From: an uncultured Nitrosomonas sp. | Lineage (GTDB): Bacteria > Pseudomonadota > Gammaproteobacteria > Burkholderiales > Nitrosomonadaceae | Reading direction: 5' to 3' | DNA length: 42,550 bases | Assembly: GCA_949281375.1 (NCBI GenBank) | Contig: CASDLT010000015.1 | Coordinates: 1-42,550 of the forward strand | Part shown: positions 35,993-42,550 of the stretch, in pieces | Position numbering within the stretch: position 1 is the stretch's first letter | Layout: each line of letters opens with the position of its first letter | Position numbers and translations under genes: made by a program | The notes under the pieces: generated by a model | What the model was told of the DNA's origin: nothing | What the model saw: the letters and a program-made list of their open reading frames with translations, nothing else | The model's database searches: none

Positions 35993-37429
35993 TTATTTCC
36001 AGTCGCCCACCGCTTTTTTTAAGGCAGTTTCCGCACTCAGTGCATCGTAATGCGCTGCAATGAAACTGGATCGCGCTTTATTGCGGGCGACCTCGGATTC
36101 AATGTAACGCGTGACAGTTGCCATTCCAGCTCGACGCTCCTCATTCACCAGCCTCAAGGCCTCCTCAGCCGACTGCTGGGAGGATTCGGCAACTTGCAGT
36201 CGGGCTAATGCCGACTGCAATTGTAGAAAGGCAGATTTAACTTCCTGCTCGATGGCAAGTCTGGTTTTACGTTCCCGTTCCCGCATTTCTTTGACTTTTT
36301 GCTGCGCAGCGCTGACACGTTGCTTGGTATTGAAACCCGAGAATAAATTCATTTCAACGGCTACGCCGACAGTGACATTGTCTTTATGACCTGAAAAACC
36401 AGGGGACTGGCTGTTCTGACCATAACTGACATACGCATCAGCTTTGGGTAGATAAGCGCCCATCTCAACTTTGAGTTCGCGTTCACTGATCTCGACCTGC
36501 CGGGCTGCTGCCATGATTTCCGGGCGCTCCGCCAGGGCCAGTTCACGCATCTGATCAAATGATGGTATTGGACTGGGTTGAGTCAGTTTGGACGCTGCGA
36601 CGATGTTATAGGTTGCAGCGTTTTCCAGCCCGAGCAAATTGGCGATACTGGTTTTGGACAGCTCGATCGCGTTGGTAGCTCTAATTTCGGCCTCCTTAGC
36701 CTCGGCCAGTTTGACATTCAACGACAGTACCTCGGATTTAAGTGTCGTTCCAGCCTCAAACCCTCGTTTGGTTTGTTCCAGTTCGCTCGAGAGAGCACGG
36801 TTGGAGTCCTGTGCGACTTTCAGCGCTTCCTGTGCCGCCATGTAGGCATAGTAAGAAACCGTGACTGCCTCCACCAGTGCATTTCTAACGGTTGAACGCT
36901 CGAATTCGGCTGCATCGATGCCCAGTTCGGCTGCCTTGCTTCTTTGGTAATCCTGCCCGCCTCGAAAAAGCGACATCGTGCCGATGATCTCCGGACGGAA
37001 ATTTTGCCGGTAGCCGGGGCTGTTGATATTCTGCATGCTATTGTTGTCAAAATCCCGTTGCGCGATGATCATCGCAAACACCTGTGCCGGGTTATTGGAA
37101 TGCTCATAACTGGCTCTGGCCGATACCTGAGGATAAAACGCAGAAAGCGCCATGCCTAGCCGGGCTTCGGCCTGTTTGATGCGCTCGATGGCGATTTGCA
37201 GGTCAGGATTGTTGTTCAGCGCAAAGTCAACGGCTTGGTCGAGTGTATAAGCTTCCGGGGTAGAGTTAGTGTTTTTGGTGATCGTTTGGGCGGCATTAAT
37301 CCCGAGAACCGCATTTTCGTTTGCTGATGAAGCGGCTGATAGAGTGATCAATATCAGGGAGAATACCAGCATGTTTAGAATGATATTTGGCATAATTTCA
37401 CGCATGAGTGATTGCCAGCAACGGCTCAC
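35993..37429 (-). CDS. TolC family outer-membrane efflux protein
   Basis: The protein matches the outer-membrane efflux protein family in its duplicated pattern: ALNNNPDLQIAIERIKQAEARLGMALSAFYPQVSARASYEHS near 70-110 and the second-half equivalent LAERPEIMAAARQVEISERELKVEMGAYLPKADAYVSYG near 300-340. Long helical stretches follow each. A signal peptide lies in NIILNMLVFSLILITLSAASSA. The true start is probably the ATG at 37393 (giving MPNIILNM) rather than 37429, since the first 12 codons precede the leader; neither has a good ribosome-binding site. It is the second gene of the efflux operon, about 80-120 bases after the DUF2892 gene. Confidence 0.92.
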   Translation of the reverse strand: MSRCWQSLMREIMPNIILNMLVFSLILITLSAASSANENAVLGINAAQTITKNTNSTPEAYTLDQAVDFALNNNPDLQIAIERIKQAEARLGMALSAFYPQVSARASYEHSNNPAQVFAMIIAQRDFDNNSMQNINSPGYRQNFRPEIIGTMSLFRGGQDYQRSKAAELGIDAAEFERSTVRNALVEAVTVSYYAYMAAQEALKVAQDSNRALSSELEQTKRGFEAGTTLKSEVLSLNVKLAEAKEAEIRATNAIELSKTSIANLLGLENAATYNIVAASKLTQPSPIPSFDQMRELALAERPEIMAAARQVEISERELKVEMGAYLPKADAYVSYGQNSQSPGFSGHKDNVTVGVAVEMNLFSGFNTKQRVSAAQQKVKEMRERERKTRLAIEQEVKSAFLQLQSALARLQVAESSQQSAEEALRLVNEERRAGMATVTRYIESEVARNKARSSFIAAHYDALSAETALKKAVGDWK

Positions 37430-37510
37430 ACTGATCCGAACAGTATATGGACTTTATACGGGAGGGTGCACAACGCCTTATTCGTTTATTTTCCGTTGAG
37501 TGAGGCCTGA

Positions 37511-37714
37511 TTACCCGAAAGCGCTTCCCGGTTTGATCCCTAGCTTCTTCAAAACCATGGCCATCGGACAGAATCCTGTAAATGCCGACTGCAACAAGTT
37601 GACGCCAACAAAGGCGGTAAACCACAGCCAGTGCTGCGAATGAACATGCGCCAGCAGCAGACTCAATAATATAAAGCTGCCTGCAACCGCCATTACTGCT
37701 CTATCGAGTGTCAT
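37511..37714 (-). CDS. DUF2892 small membrane protein
   Basis: The 67-residue product has the DUF2892 pattern: an N-terminal [22 protein letters not shown] helix, then a second helix [29 protein letters not shown] with the typical GFCP motif. Two membrane helices are expected. Such proteins are common beside sulfur-transfer and efflux genes; their role is not known to me. AAGGAGGT, a full anti-16S match, lies six bases before the ATG at 37714. It probably opens the efflux operon. Confidence 0.88.
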   Translation of the reverse strand: MTLDRAVMAVAGSFILLSLLLAHVHSQHWLWFTAFVGVNLLQSAFTGFCPMAMVLKKLGIKPGSAFG

Positions 37715-38390
37715 TTCATTTACCTCCTTGCCTTAATCATCTGAGACCCATCAATTCGAGGCTTCATGTTCTTTCATCATGGAATTCCGGGATCTCCCAA
37801 TGCATTTTACGCATGAAATATTGCTGCAAACCGATTCTGGTCAAATGTTTCCATTTTTCTGATGCAGATCCGGCGGCATTGCGCGAGGGATTGTGCGGCT
37901 ATGCCAGAAAAACGCTTCCAAAAGCAACAGAATCCGCCAGTTGTAAAACATTCCATGGGGCCTTATGCGACGGTATGGCAGGATGAGCAACAGCCGTTAC
38001 CGTACATGCAATCATGAAACGCATTTTGGAAGGACCAGCCGGCTTGCTTCAAGAACTGAACCGATCATCAATTAAACTAATCATAGAATAAAATAAAATT
38101 TTCGAAAAGAAATAAAATTGATCAGCCAAACTCAACACCACACTTCGATGTGGGCAAATTACGATCCATTCCGGCAATGAAATTCATTGAAATTAAATCA
38201 ATTTATCGAACTGATGGAGCAGGAAAACTGGAGTGTGTGAATGTGGTTGATCGTCTTCGAAAGAATGGACAATCCATAAAAGTTTGAATAAGGCATTTCC
38301 TTATGGAATACTCAAACGCATGACATTTACCGGATATGCTCTAATAGCTTCGATATGTCTGATCATTGAATTTAATTGATAAAGAGCGCC
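37715..38390. other. Intergenic stretch with no firm gene
   Basis: About 675 bases lie between the divergent DUF2892 and thioesterase genes. Two short frames on the plus strand (37862-38017, 38177-38287) lack ribosome-binding sites and match no family I know. The part 38050-38200 is AT-rich and the most likely place for promoters. Confidence 0.5.
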
Positions 38391-38813
38391 ATGCTTAACA
38401 CCATTAACGATTCAACACTCCATGTTGTTTTACCAGAGGGACAGCCGGTGTTGCGAACAGTGCCAATGCCCTCCGATACCAATTATGCTGGTGACATTTT
38501 TGGCGGCTGGCTTATGTCGCAGGTGGATATGGCAGGCAGCATACCGGCGATTCGATGTGCCCGCGGCCGTGTTGCGACTGTCGCAGTCAATTCATTTGTC
38601 TTCAAACAGCCGGTTTTTGTTGGTGATCTGGTGAGCCTTTATGCTGACGTCATTCGGGTGGGTCATACATCGGTTACAGTCAATGTTGCCGTCTATGTCC
38701 AGCGGGGTGTGCGTGAAGGGGGAGAGGAAATTTGCATCAAAGTGACCGAAGCCGTACTGACTTACGTCGCAATTGATGCCAGCCGAAGGCCCAGAATGAT
38801 ATCGCATGATTAG
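38391..38813 (+). CDS. Acyl-CoA thioesterase, YciA-like hotdog fold
   Basis: The 140-residue protein has the hotdog thioesterase signature GDIFGGWLMSQVDMAG near residues 28-43, in which the Asp is the usual catalytic residue, and then VNSFVFKQPVFVGDLVSLYADVIRVGHTSVTVNV. It hydrolyses acyl-CoA, and YciA homologues prefer a wide range of short to long chains. The ATG at 38391 has AAGAG a few bases upstream and is chosen over a TTG at 38376. A dispersed repeat (copy 3) starts 52 bases after its stop. Confidence 0.92.
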   Translation: MLNTINDSTLHVVLPEGQPVLRTVPMPSDTNYAGDIFGGWLMSQVDMAGSIPAIRCARGRVATVAVNSFVFKQPVFVGDLVSLYADVIRVGHTSVTVNVAVYVQRGVREGGEEICIKVTEAVLTYVAIDASRRPRMISHD

Positions 38814-38865
38814 GCAATGCACGCTGAAACTGAATTTTTAGGGCCTCCGACCAAACTTTTTGAAC

Positions 38866-38999
38866 TGCTGATTAATTCGGCGAACGAGATGAAGCATCAT
38901 GCGCACGGAACGCTGCAACCGAGACCTGTCGACCCGATAGGCTGGGGAGAGAATGCGCGCAACGAAGCGATCCGCTCGTGCAGCGACATAATCGGTATT
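38866..38999 (+). repeat. Dispersed intergenic repeat, copy 3
   Basis: It begins TGCTGATTAATTCGGCG exactly as copy 1 and shares GCAACGAAGCGATCCGCTCG further on. The inner hairpin found in copy 2 is kept in changed form (CCTGTC and GATAGG, with one G-T pair). It lies between the thioesterase and MBL-fold genes. Confidence 0.8.
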
Positions 39000-39064
39000 T
39001 GTTGAGATTGATTAGCGTAAAAGGTGGGGAAACAAACGCCCTGTCTCTAACTGAAGGACATTCT

Positions 39065-39925
39065 ATGCTTCCGAGTATCCAGGCATTCTTCGATGCCGCG
39101 ACGTGGACCGTAAGCTACGTGGTCTATGATGAGCCGGGCGGAAGCTGTGCAATCATTGATTCCGTGCTTGATTATGATCCAAAGTCGGGCAGAACGAAAA
39201 CCTCATCTGCTGACAGATTGATTACATTCATTCATGAGCAGCGGTTGACCGTGTGTTGGATTCTTGAGACGCATGCTCATGCAGATCATTTGACCGCTGC
39301 GCACTACCTCAAGGAAAAACTGGGCGGAAAGACTGCCATTGGCGATCAGATTCCTGCAGTGCAGCAGGTATTCAAAGCATTATTCAACATGGAATCCGAC
39401 TTTGCAGCCGATGGGAGTCAATTTGATCATCTGCTATCGGATGGAGAAATATTCCCTGTTGGAAAGCTCAGCGCTAGGACCATTTCGGTGACGGGACATA
39501 CGCCGGCCGATCTGGCTTATCAGTTCGGCGATGCGATTTTTATTGGCGATACGTTATTTATGCCCGACGTGGGCACTGCACGCGCTGATTTTCCCGGGGG
39601 CGATGCTCGCCAATTGTATCGTTCAATTCGAAAGTTAATGGACTTTCCGGCGGAAACCAGATTGTTCATGTGCCACGACTATCCGCCAAACAATCGTCCT
39701 GTTCAATGGCAAAGTACGGTGGCGCAGGAACGCCTTAACAACATTCATGTTCATCACGGTGTGAGTGAAGATGAGTTCGTGGCGATGCGCACAGCGCGTG
39801 ATATGACGTTAGATCTGCCGGTATTGATGCTGCCTGCCGTTCAAGTAAATGTCCGTGCCGGGCGCATGCCTCCGGCGGAAAATAATGGCACGATCTATCT
39901 TAAAATACCGGTCAATGTCATTTGA
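39065..39925 (+). CDS. MBL-fold metallo-hydrolase (persulfide dioxygenase/Blh-like)
   Basis: The 286-residue protein has the metallo-beta-lactamase fold motifs in order: THAHADHL (His70, His72, Asp74, His75), VTGHTPADL with the third metal His, GDTLF with the bridging Asp, and CHDYPP with the last His. The HAHADH form and the ETHAHADHLTAA context resemble the ETHE1/Blh group, which oxidises persulfides or is linked to sulfide detoxification; glyoxalase II is less likely. AAGGA lies six bases before the ATG at 39065. The frame runs open upstream to 38978, but that part overlaps the end of repeat copy 3 and is not likely translated. Confidence 0.85.
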   Translation: MLPSIQAFFDAATWTVSYVVYDEPGGSCAIIDSVLDYDPKSGRTKTSSADRLITFIHEQRLTVCWILETHAHADHLTAAHYLKEKLGGKTAIGDQIPAVQQVFKALFNMESDFAADGSQFDHLLSDGEIFPVGKLSARTISVTGHTPADLAYQFGDAIFIGDTLFMPDVGTARADFPGGDARQLYRSIRKLMDFPAETRLFMCHDYPPNNRPVQWQSTVAQERLNNIHVHHGVSEDEFVAMRTARDMTLDLPVLMLPAVQVNVRAGRMPPAENNGTIYLKIPVNVI

Positions 39926-40053
39926 TAACATGACCTGATTGGCAGCCGGTAGGTGTTTCCACCGTTAATGTGATTTTTGTGCGGAAGCGGGGTGGATCTT
40001 CAACAAGCGTAGCTTGAGCTGATGATGTTTGCGATATTTAGCGAAATTCTGAA

Positions 40054-40105
40054 AAAATACCCCCATGATAATTAGCATGCTGCCATGATCGAAAGGGGGT
40101 ATTTT
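40054..40105. terminator. Long-stem convergent terminator candidate
   Basis: AAAATACCCCC (40054-40064) pairs perfectly with GGGGGTATTTT (40095-40105), an 11-bp stem with A/T-rich outer ends on both strands. The loop is 30 bases long. It lies between the convergent MBL-fold gene (plus) and DUF1328 gene (minus). Confidence 0.5.
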
Positions 40106-40168
40106 CTCAGATTCCCTCAAGGGATTTTTATGCTGTTTGTTCAGTTTCATACATCTGTCCACCATGTT

Positions 40169-40336
40169 TCAAGACGGCGGAGATCCCCGACCGGTGAAAA
40201 AGAAGAAGATGGCCATAATGATACCAATGACGAATGCAATCCACGCTATTTGAGTGGCGGTGCCTGCGATGCCGGTAAAACCCAGTACACCGGCAATAAT
40301 CGCGATAATTAGAAATGTGACTGCCCAGCTGATCAT
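40169..40336 (-). CDS. DUF1328 small membrane protein
   Basis: The 55-residue product is a typical DUF1328 (YtjA-like) protein: [20 protein letters not shown], then [25 protein letters not shown] and a short polar tail. Two membrane helices fill nearly the whole protein. Its function is unknown; such genes are often induced by envelope or osmotic stress. The ATG at 40336 is chosen because GAGGAG lies seven bases before it; the frame upstream to 40411 has no start support. The upstream small exported protein gene is on the same strand 113 bases away. Confidence 0.92.
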   Translation of the reverse strand: MISWAVTFLIIAIIAGVLGFTGIAGTATQIAWIAFVIGIIMAIFFFFTGRGSPPS

Positions 40337-40449
40337 GATTTTCTCCTCAAAAAATTTGATTGAATGACACAAAGCAATTTGTAAACAGATATAGCCTTTG
40401 ACGATTGCCACGACGATATCAGGGCTTCTTTATGCCGGTTGAAAGTTAA

Positions 40450-40725
40450 TCAATAGCCGCCTTTTTTATCCGAACTGGAAGGTACGTTCGGATTCGATTC
40501 CGATTGATTGTCGGTACTGACATCGTGTTCAGAAGAGCTTTTTTTGTGGTCATTGTCCTGCATTTTTTTATCAGAGGATGTGTGAGGGTGAGACTGACGT
40601 TCTGAATCCTTGTCATCAACTTTATTTTGTTTCTGAGAATATTCGGCCAATACCGAGGTGCTGACGAGCATCAGAATGATGCCGATCCCATATGCCCAAG
40701 GGGAAGTTTTTTTATCGTGGATCAT
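40450..40725 (-). CDS. Small exported hydrophilic protein
   Basis: The family is not recognised. The 91-residue product has a signal peptide (about 11-28, AYGIGIILMLVSTSVLA-EYS) and a very polar mature part rich in Ser, Asp, Lys, His, Gln and Asn with no cysteine, so it is probably disordered in the periplasm. The several His and Asp residues could bind metal weakly, but this is a guess. AAGGAG lies six bases before the ATG at 40725. Operator-like site D lies 69 bases upstream, the closest of all such sites to a start codon. Confidence 0.75.
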   Translation of the reverse strand: MIHDKKTSPWAYGIGIILMLVSTSVLAEYSQKQNKVDDKDSERQSHPHTSSDKKMQDNDHKKSSSEHDVSTDNQSESNPNVPSSSDKKGGY

Positions 40726-40794
40726 GAGAAACTCCTTTTCGGTGAATTAAGTTCTAGAAAGTACACTTGGATACTCCTCTGGTTTAGGTTCTGA

Positions 40795-40816
40795 GTCTGT
40801 TCGTCATCACACATTG
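40795..40816. promoter_or_regulatory. Operator-like motif, site D
   Basis: It starts GTCTGT and ends ACATTG, as site B does, and equals site B at 17 of 22 positions. Thirteen of the 18 defined motif positions match. It lies 69 bases upstream of the small exported protein gene at 40725 and about 25 bases beyond the end of the broken Rieske gene. Confidence 0.5.
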
Positions 40817-40840
40817 ATTGACGTGTTGAAAGAGTTTTGA

Positions 40841-42177
40841 TTACTTTCTCGGCGGTAAGGGCGCATAAGCGGGGCCATGCAACACTTCACCGTCGATACC
40901 AAAACGAGAGCCCTGGCAAGGACAGTCCCACGACCGTTCAGCGGAATTGAAATGCACCACACATCCCAGATGTGTGCATGCTGCTGACAATATATGAAAT
41001 TTTCCTTCGAAGTCATGGTAGACCAGCGCCATCCTGAACGATTGCGCCTTCACCTTTTCCAATATGGCTGATCGAGCCGACTTCCCCGCCTTCTACCCAA
41101 TCGCTATATTGACTCAGCGTATTGGCCTGTTCAGTAACGAACTCAGTGAAGCCATGAATGACTTTGCGTGCGGGGTCATACATCGATGTCCATGGGTTTG
41201 GCCGTCCTAAAAGAAGATCGGTCACGATCATGCCTCCCAGTGTGCAATGAGTCATGCCATTTCCAGAATCGCCAGTGATGACGTACACATTGTCGCTATC
41301 CAACGGATTGCGACCCAGGAATGCCGGACCATCGACACGTTCCATGATTTCTCCAGACCATCGATATTCAACCGACTGGGCCATGGGAAAGCGTTCTCTG
41401 ACCCACTGCTCGATCTCATCGTAACGATGTTCAGGGTGGGAATCCTGGCCGACTTTATGATCTCTACCACCAACGATGAGGATGTCATGATCACGTTTAG
41501 GGTCCGTCAGTTCGAGACGGATGTAAAAATAAGGATTACCGTTATCCCACATGAGGATAGCCGGCATGCTCTCTTTGGGAATGCGCACCCCGATGACATA
41601 GGTTCTATAGGCTGCCTGTTTGGTATGGATCACCACTTTATCGTTGAAGGGGGTATTGGTGGCAACCACGACGGCTTGAACATAGATTTTTCCGTGTTGA
41701 GTGTTCACCAACTGATAGTTATCATAATCTTCGATTTTCAACGCCCGAGTATTGCCAAATGACTCCTCCATTGCGAACCAGTGCATCAGCTAATCCTTTA
41801 AGGTAATCCAGCGGATGAAATTGGGCCTGATTGGGAAATTTGATGCACGGCCCAGTTACGAAAGATATGTCTGGAACCTGCTCGAGCTTTTCCACAATCA
41901 CTCCGGCGCGGCGGGCGGCGTCAAATTCCTTGTCTATATCCATGTAGTGACTTGACGAAGGCGCATATAAATATCCATCGACGCGACGAAACGCACATTC
42001 GATTTGTTCCTTGCGGATAATCGATTCGACTTTGTCAATGGTTGCCGAAAAACTGCTGGCGATGAGTCCGGCGTGATCGGTACCAAAAGAATCTTCGATA
42101 GCGGCATACCAGTTATCGGGAGGAAAGAAATGCGCGGTAGTTCGTCCCGTTTCATAGTACCCCTCCAACCGCACCAC
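40841..42177 (-). pseudogene. FAD-dependent oxidoreductase with Rieske domain, broken
   Basis: Three minus-strand frames together encode one protein of the DadA-like FAD oxidoreductase plus C-terminal Rieske type. Frame one (42177 to about 41780) begins near ETGRTTAHF, so the first 60-70 residues with the FAD-binding GxGxxG are missing, cut by the IS66-family element. Frame two (about 41786 to 41040) holds IYVQAVVVATNTPF and YVITGDSGNGMTHCTLGGMIV. Frame three (about 41062 to 40841) holds the Rieske part, ACTHLGCVVHF then WDCPCQGSRFG. The second ligand His is replaced by Gln (CPCQ instead of CPCH). Two frameshifts, loss of the start and a lost cluster ligand all point to a dead gene. Confidence 0.85.
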
Positions 42178-42550
42178 CTATCCACATTCTTTCAACAATG
42201 CTTCAATAGTTTCGGTTGGAAACGGTAGCAGTTCATCGATTCTATTATTAGGCCAAGTAGGGAATTTTTCGAGTGTGTCGGCTAGCCATTTAGCGGGGTT
42301 AATTCCGTTGAGTTTTGCAGTGCCGAGCAGGGTTTGAATGGCAGATGCGCGTTTTCCGGCACGTTCGGAACCGGCGAACAACCAGTTTTTCCTGCCGAGT
42401 GCGATGGGGCGAATCGTGTTTTCGACGGGATTGTTGTCAATGTGTAGGTATCCGGTACCGGCATAGCGAATCAGGCTTTGCCAACGCTTCAAGGTGTAGT
42501 CGATGGTTTTGGCGGTGCCGCCACCATCGGCGGTATGGGCGCGGGTTTGT
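42154..42550 (-). mobile_element. IS66-family insertion sequence, right end region (partial)
   Basis: The transposase stop is followed within about 24 bases by recognisable oxidoreductase codons (ETGRTT from about 42153), so the element ends between 42154 and 42178. The terminal repeat and target duplication cannot be confirmed because the left end is outside the window. Confidence 0.75.
42178..42550 (-). CDS. IS66 family transposase, C-terminal part (runs off window)
   Basis: The open frame continues to the window edge and encodes the C-terminal end of an IS66-type transposase: HTADGGGTAKTIDYTLKRW, then YLHIDNNPVENTIRPIALGR and KNWLFAGSERAGKRASA, then LLGTAKLNGINPAKWLADTL. The acidic residue in DNNPVEN is the last of the DDE catalytic set. 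The stop TAG is at 42178-42180. The first part of the protein lies beyond 42550. Confidence 0.95.
   Translation of the reverse strand, partial: QTRAHTADGGGTAKTIDYTLKRWQSLIRYAGTGYLHIDNNPVENTIRPIALGRKNWLFAGSERAGKRASAIQTLLGTAKLNGINPAKWLADTLEKFPTWPNNRIDELLPFPTETIEALLKECG

Noticed and set aside
37862..38017. A short plus-strand frame ending VVKHSMGPYATVWQDEQQ
   Set aside because: It has no ribosome-binding site and its first half is rich in Cys and Arg as expected for non-coding DNA.
38177..38287. A 36-codon frame (MKFIEIKSIYRTDGAGK start) in the gap before the thioesterase gene
   Set aside because: The composition looks protein-like but there is no ribosome-binding site and no family match; it might be a remnant, but cannot be supported.
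38978..39064. N-terminal extension of the MBL-fold gene
   Set aside because: The extra 29 codons overlap the tail of repeat copy 3, while the ATG at 39065 has a good AAGGA and starts at the domain edge.

Overview
The window looks like chromosomal DNA of a betaproteobacterium, most likely of the Nitrosomonadaceae (Nitrosomonas or a relative). The reasons are the 5S rRNA sequence style, moderate GC content, the adjacent metX-metW pair, a soluble-only PTS module (EIIA, HPr, EI) with no sugar permease, and the mix of small stress and membrane proteins. The species assignment is inference.

Layout. 1-650: the 3' end of an rRNA operon (23S end, 5S, strong UUCG terminator). 1303-9984: one very large minus-strand gene for a cyclic beta-1,2-glucan synthase-like enzyme. 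10260-13612 (minus): an MgtC-family protein, a voltage-gated-like ion channel with an unusual filter, and an AI-2E-type permease with a B12-binding-like tail. 13636-16519 (plus): a predicted exported phospholipase C/nuclease-like protein, a small membrane protein and a DUF3616 protein. 16796-17543: a decayed DUF1264 lipoprotein gene. 17694-19498: a small RTX protein, then divergently a small exported protein and a DUF4112 protein. 19635-22542: speB-speA (arginine to agmatine to putrescine). 22594-25837 (minus): small membrane proteins, a ferritin-like protein and a GAF-GGDEF protein. 26114-28501: EIIA-HPr-EI. 28713-30480: metX-metW. 30656-31447: a DUF455 ferritin-like protein. 31635-37714 (minus): an RND efflux operon (DUF2892, TolC-like, membrane-fusion protein, RND pump). 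38391-39925: a YciA-like thioesterase and a metallo-beta-lactamase-fold enzyme. 40169-40725: two small stress-type proteins (minus). 40841-42550: a broken FAD-Rieske oxidoreductase gene cut by an IS66-family element that runs off the window end.

Two hidden patterns cross gene boundaries. First, a palindromic operator-like motif (half-site GTCTGTnCGnTA, halves normally overlapping at TA) lies upstream of the glucan synthase, in the RTX/exported-protein divergent region (two sites 50 bp apart), upstream of the ferritin-like operon, and upstream of a small exported protein. This suggests one regulon linking envelope glucan, calcium-binding and iron-storage genes. Second, a dispersed repeat of about 135 bp occurs three times, always directly downstream of a gene. 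Several genes have decayed (DUF1264, FAD-Rieske, possibly the DUF455 N-terminus), so this is a chromosome with ongoing gene loss and insertion-sequence activity.
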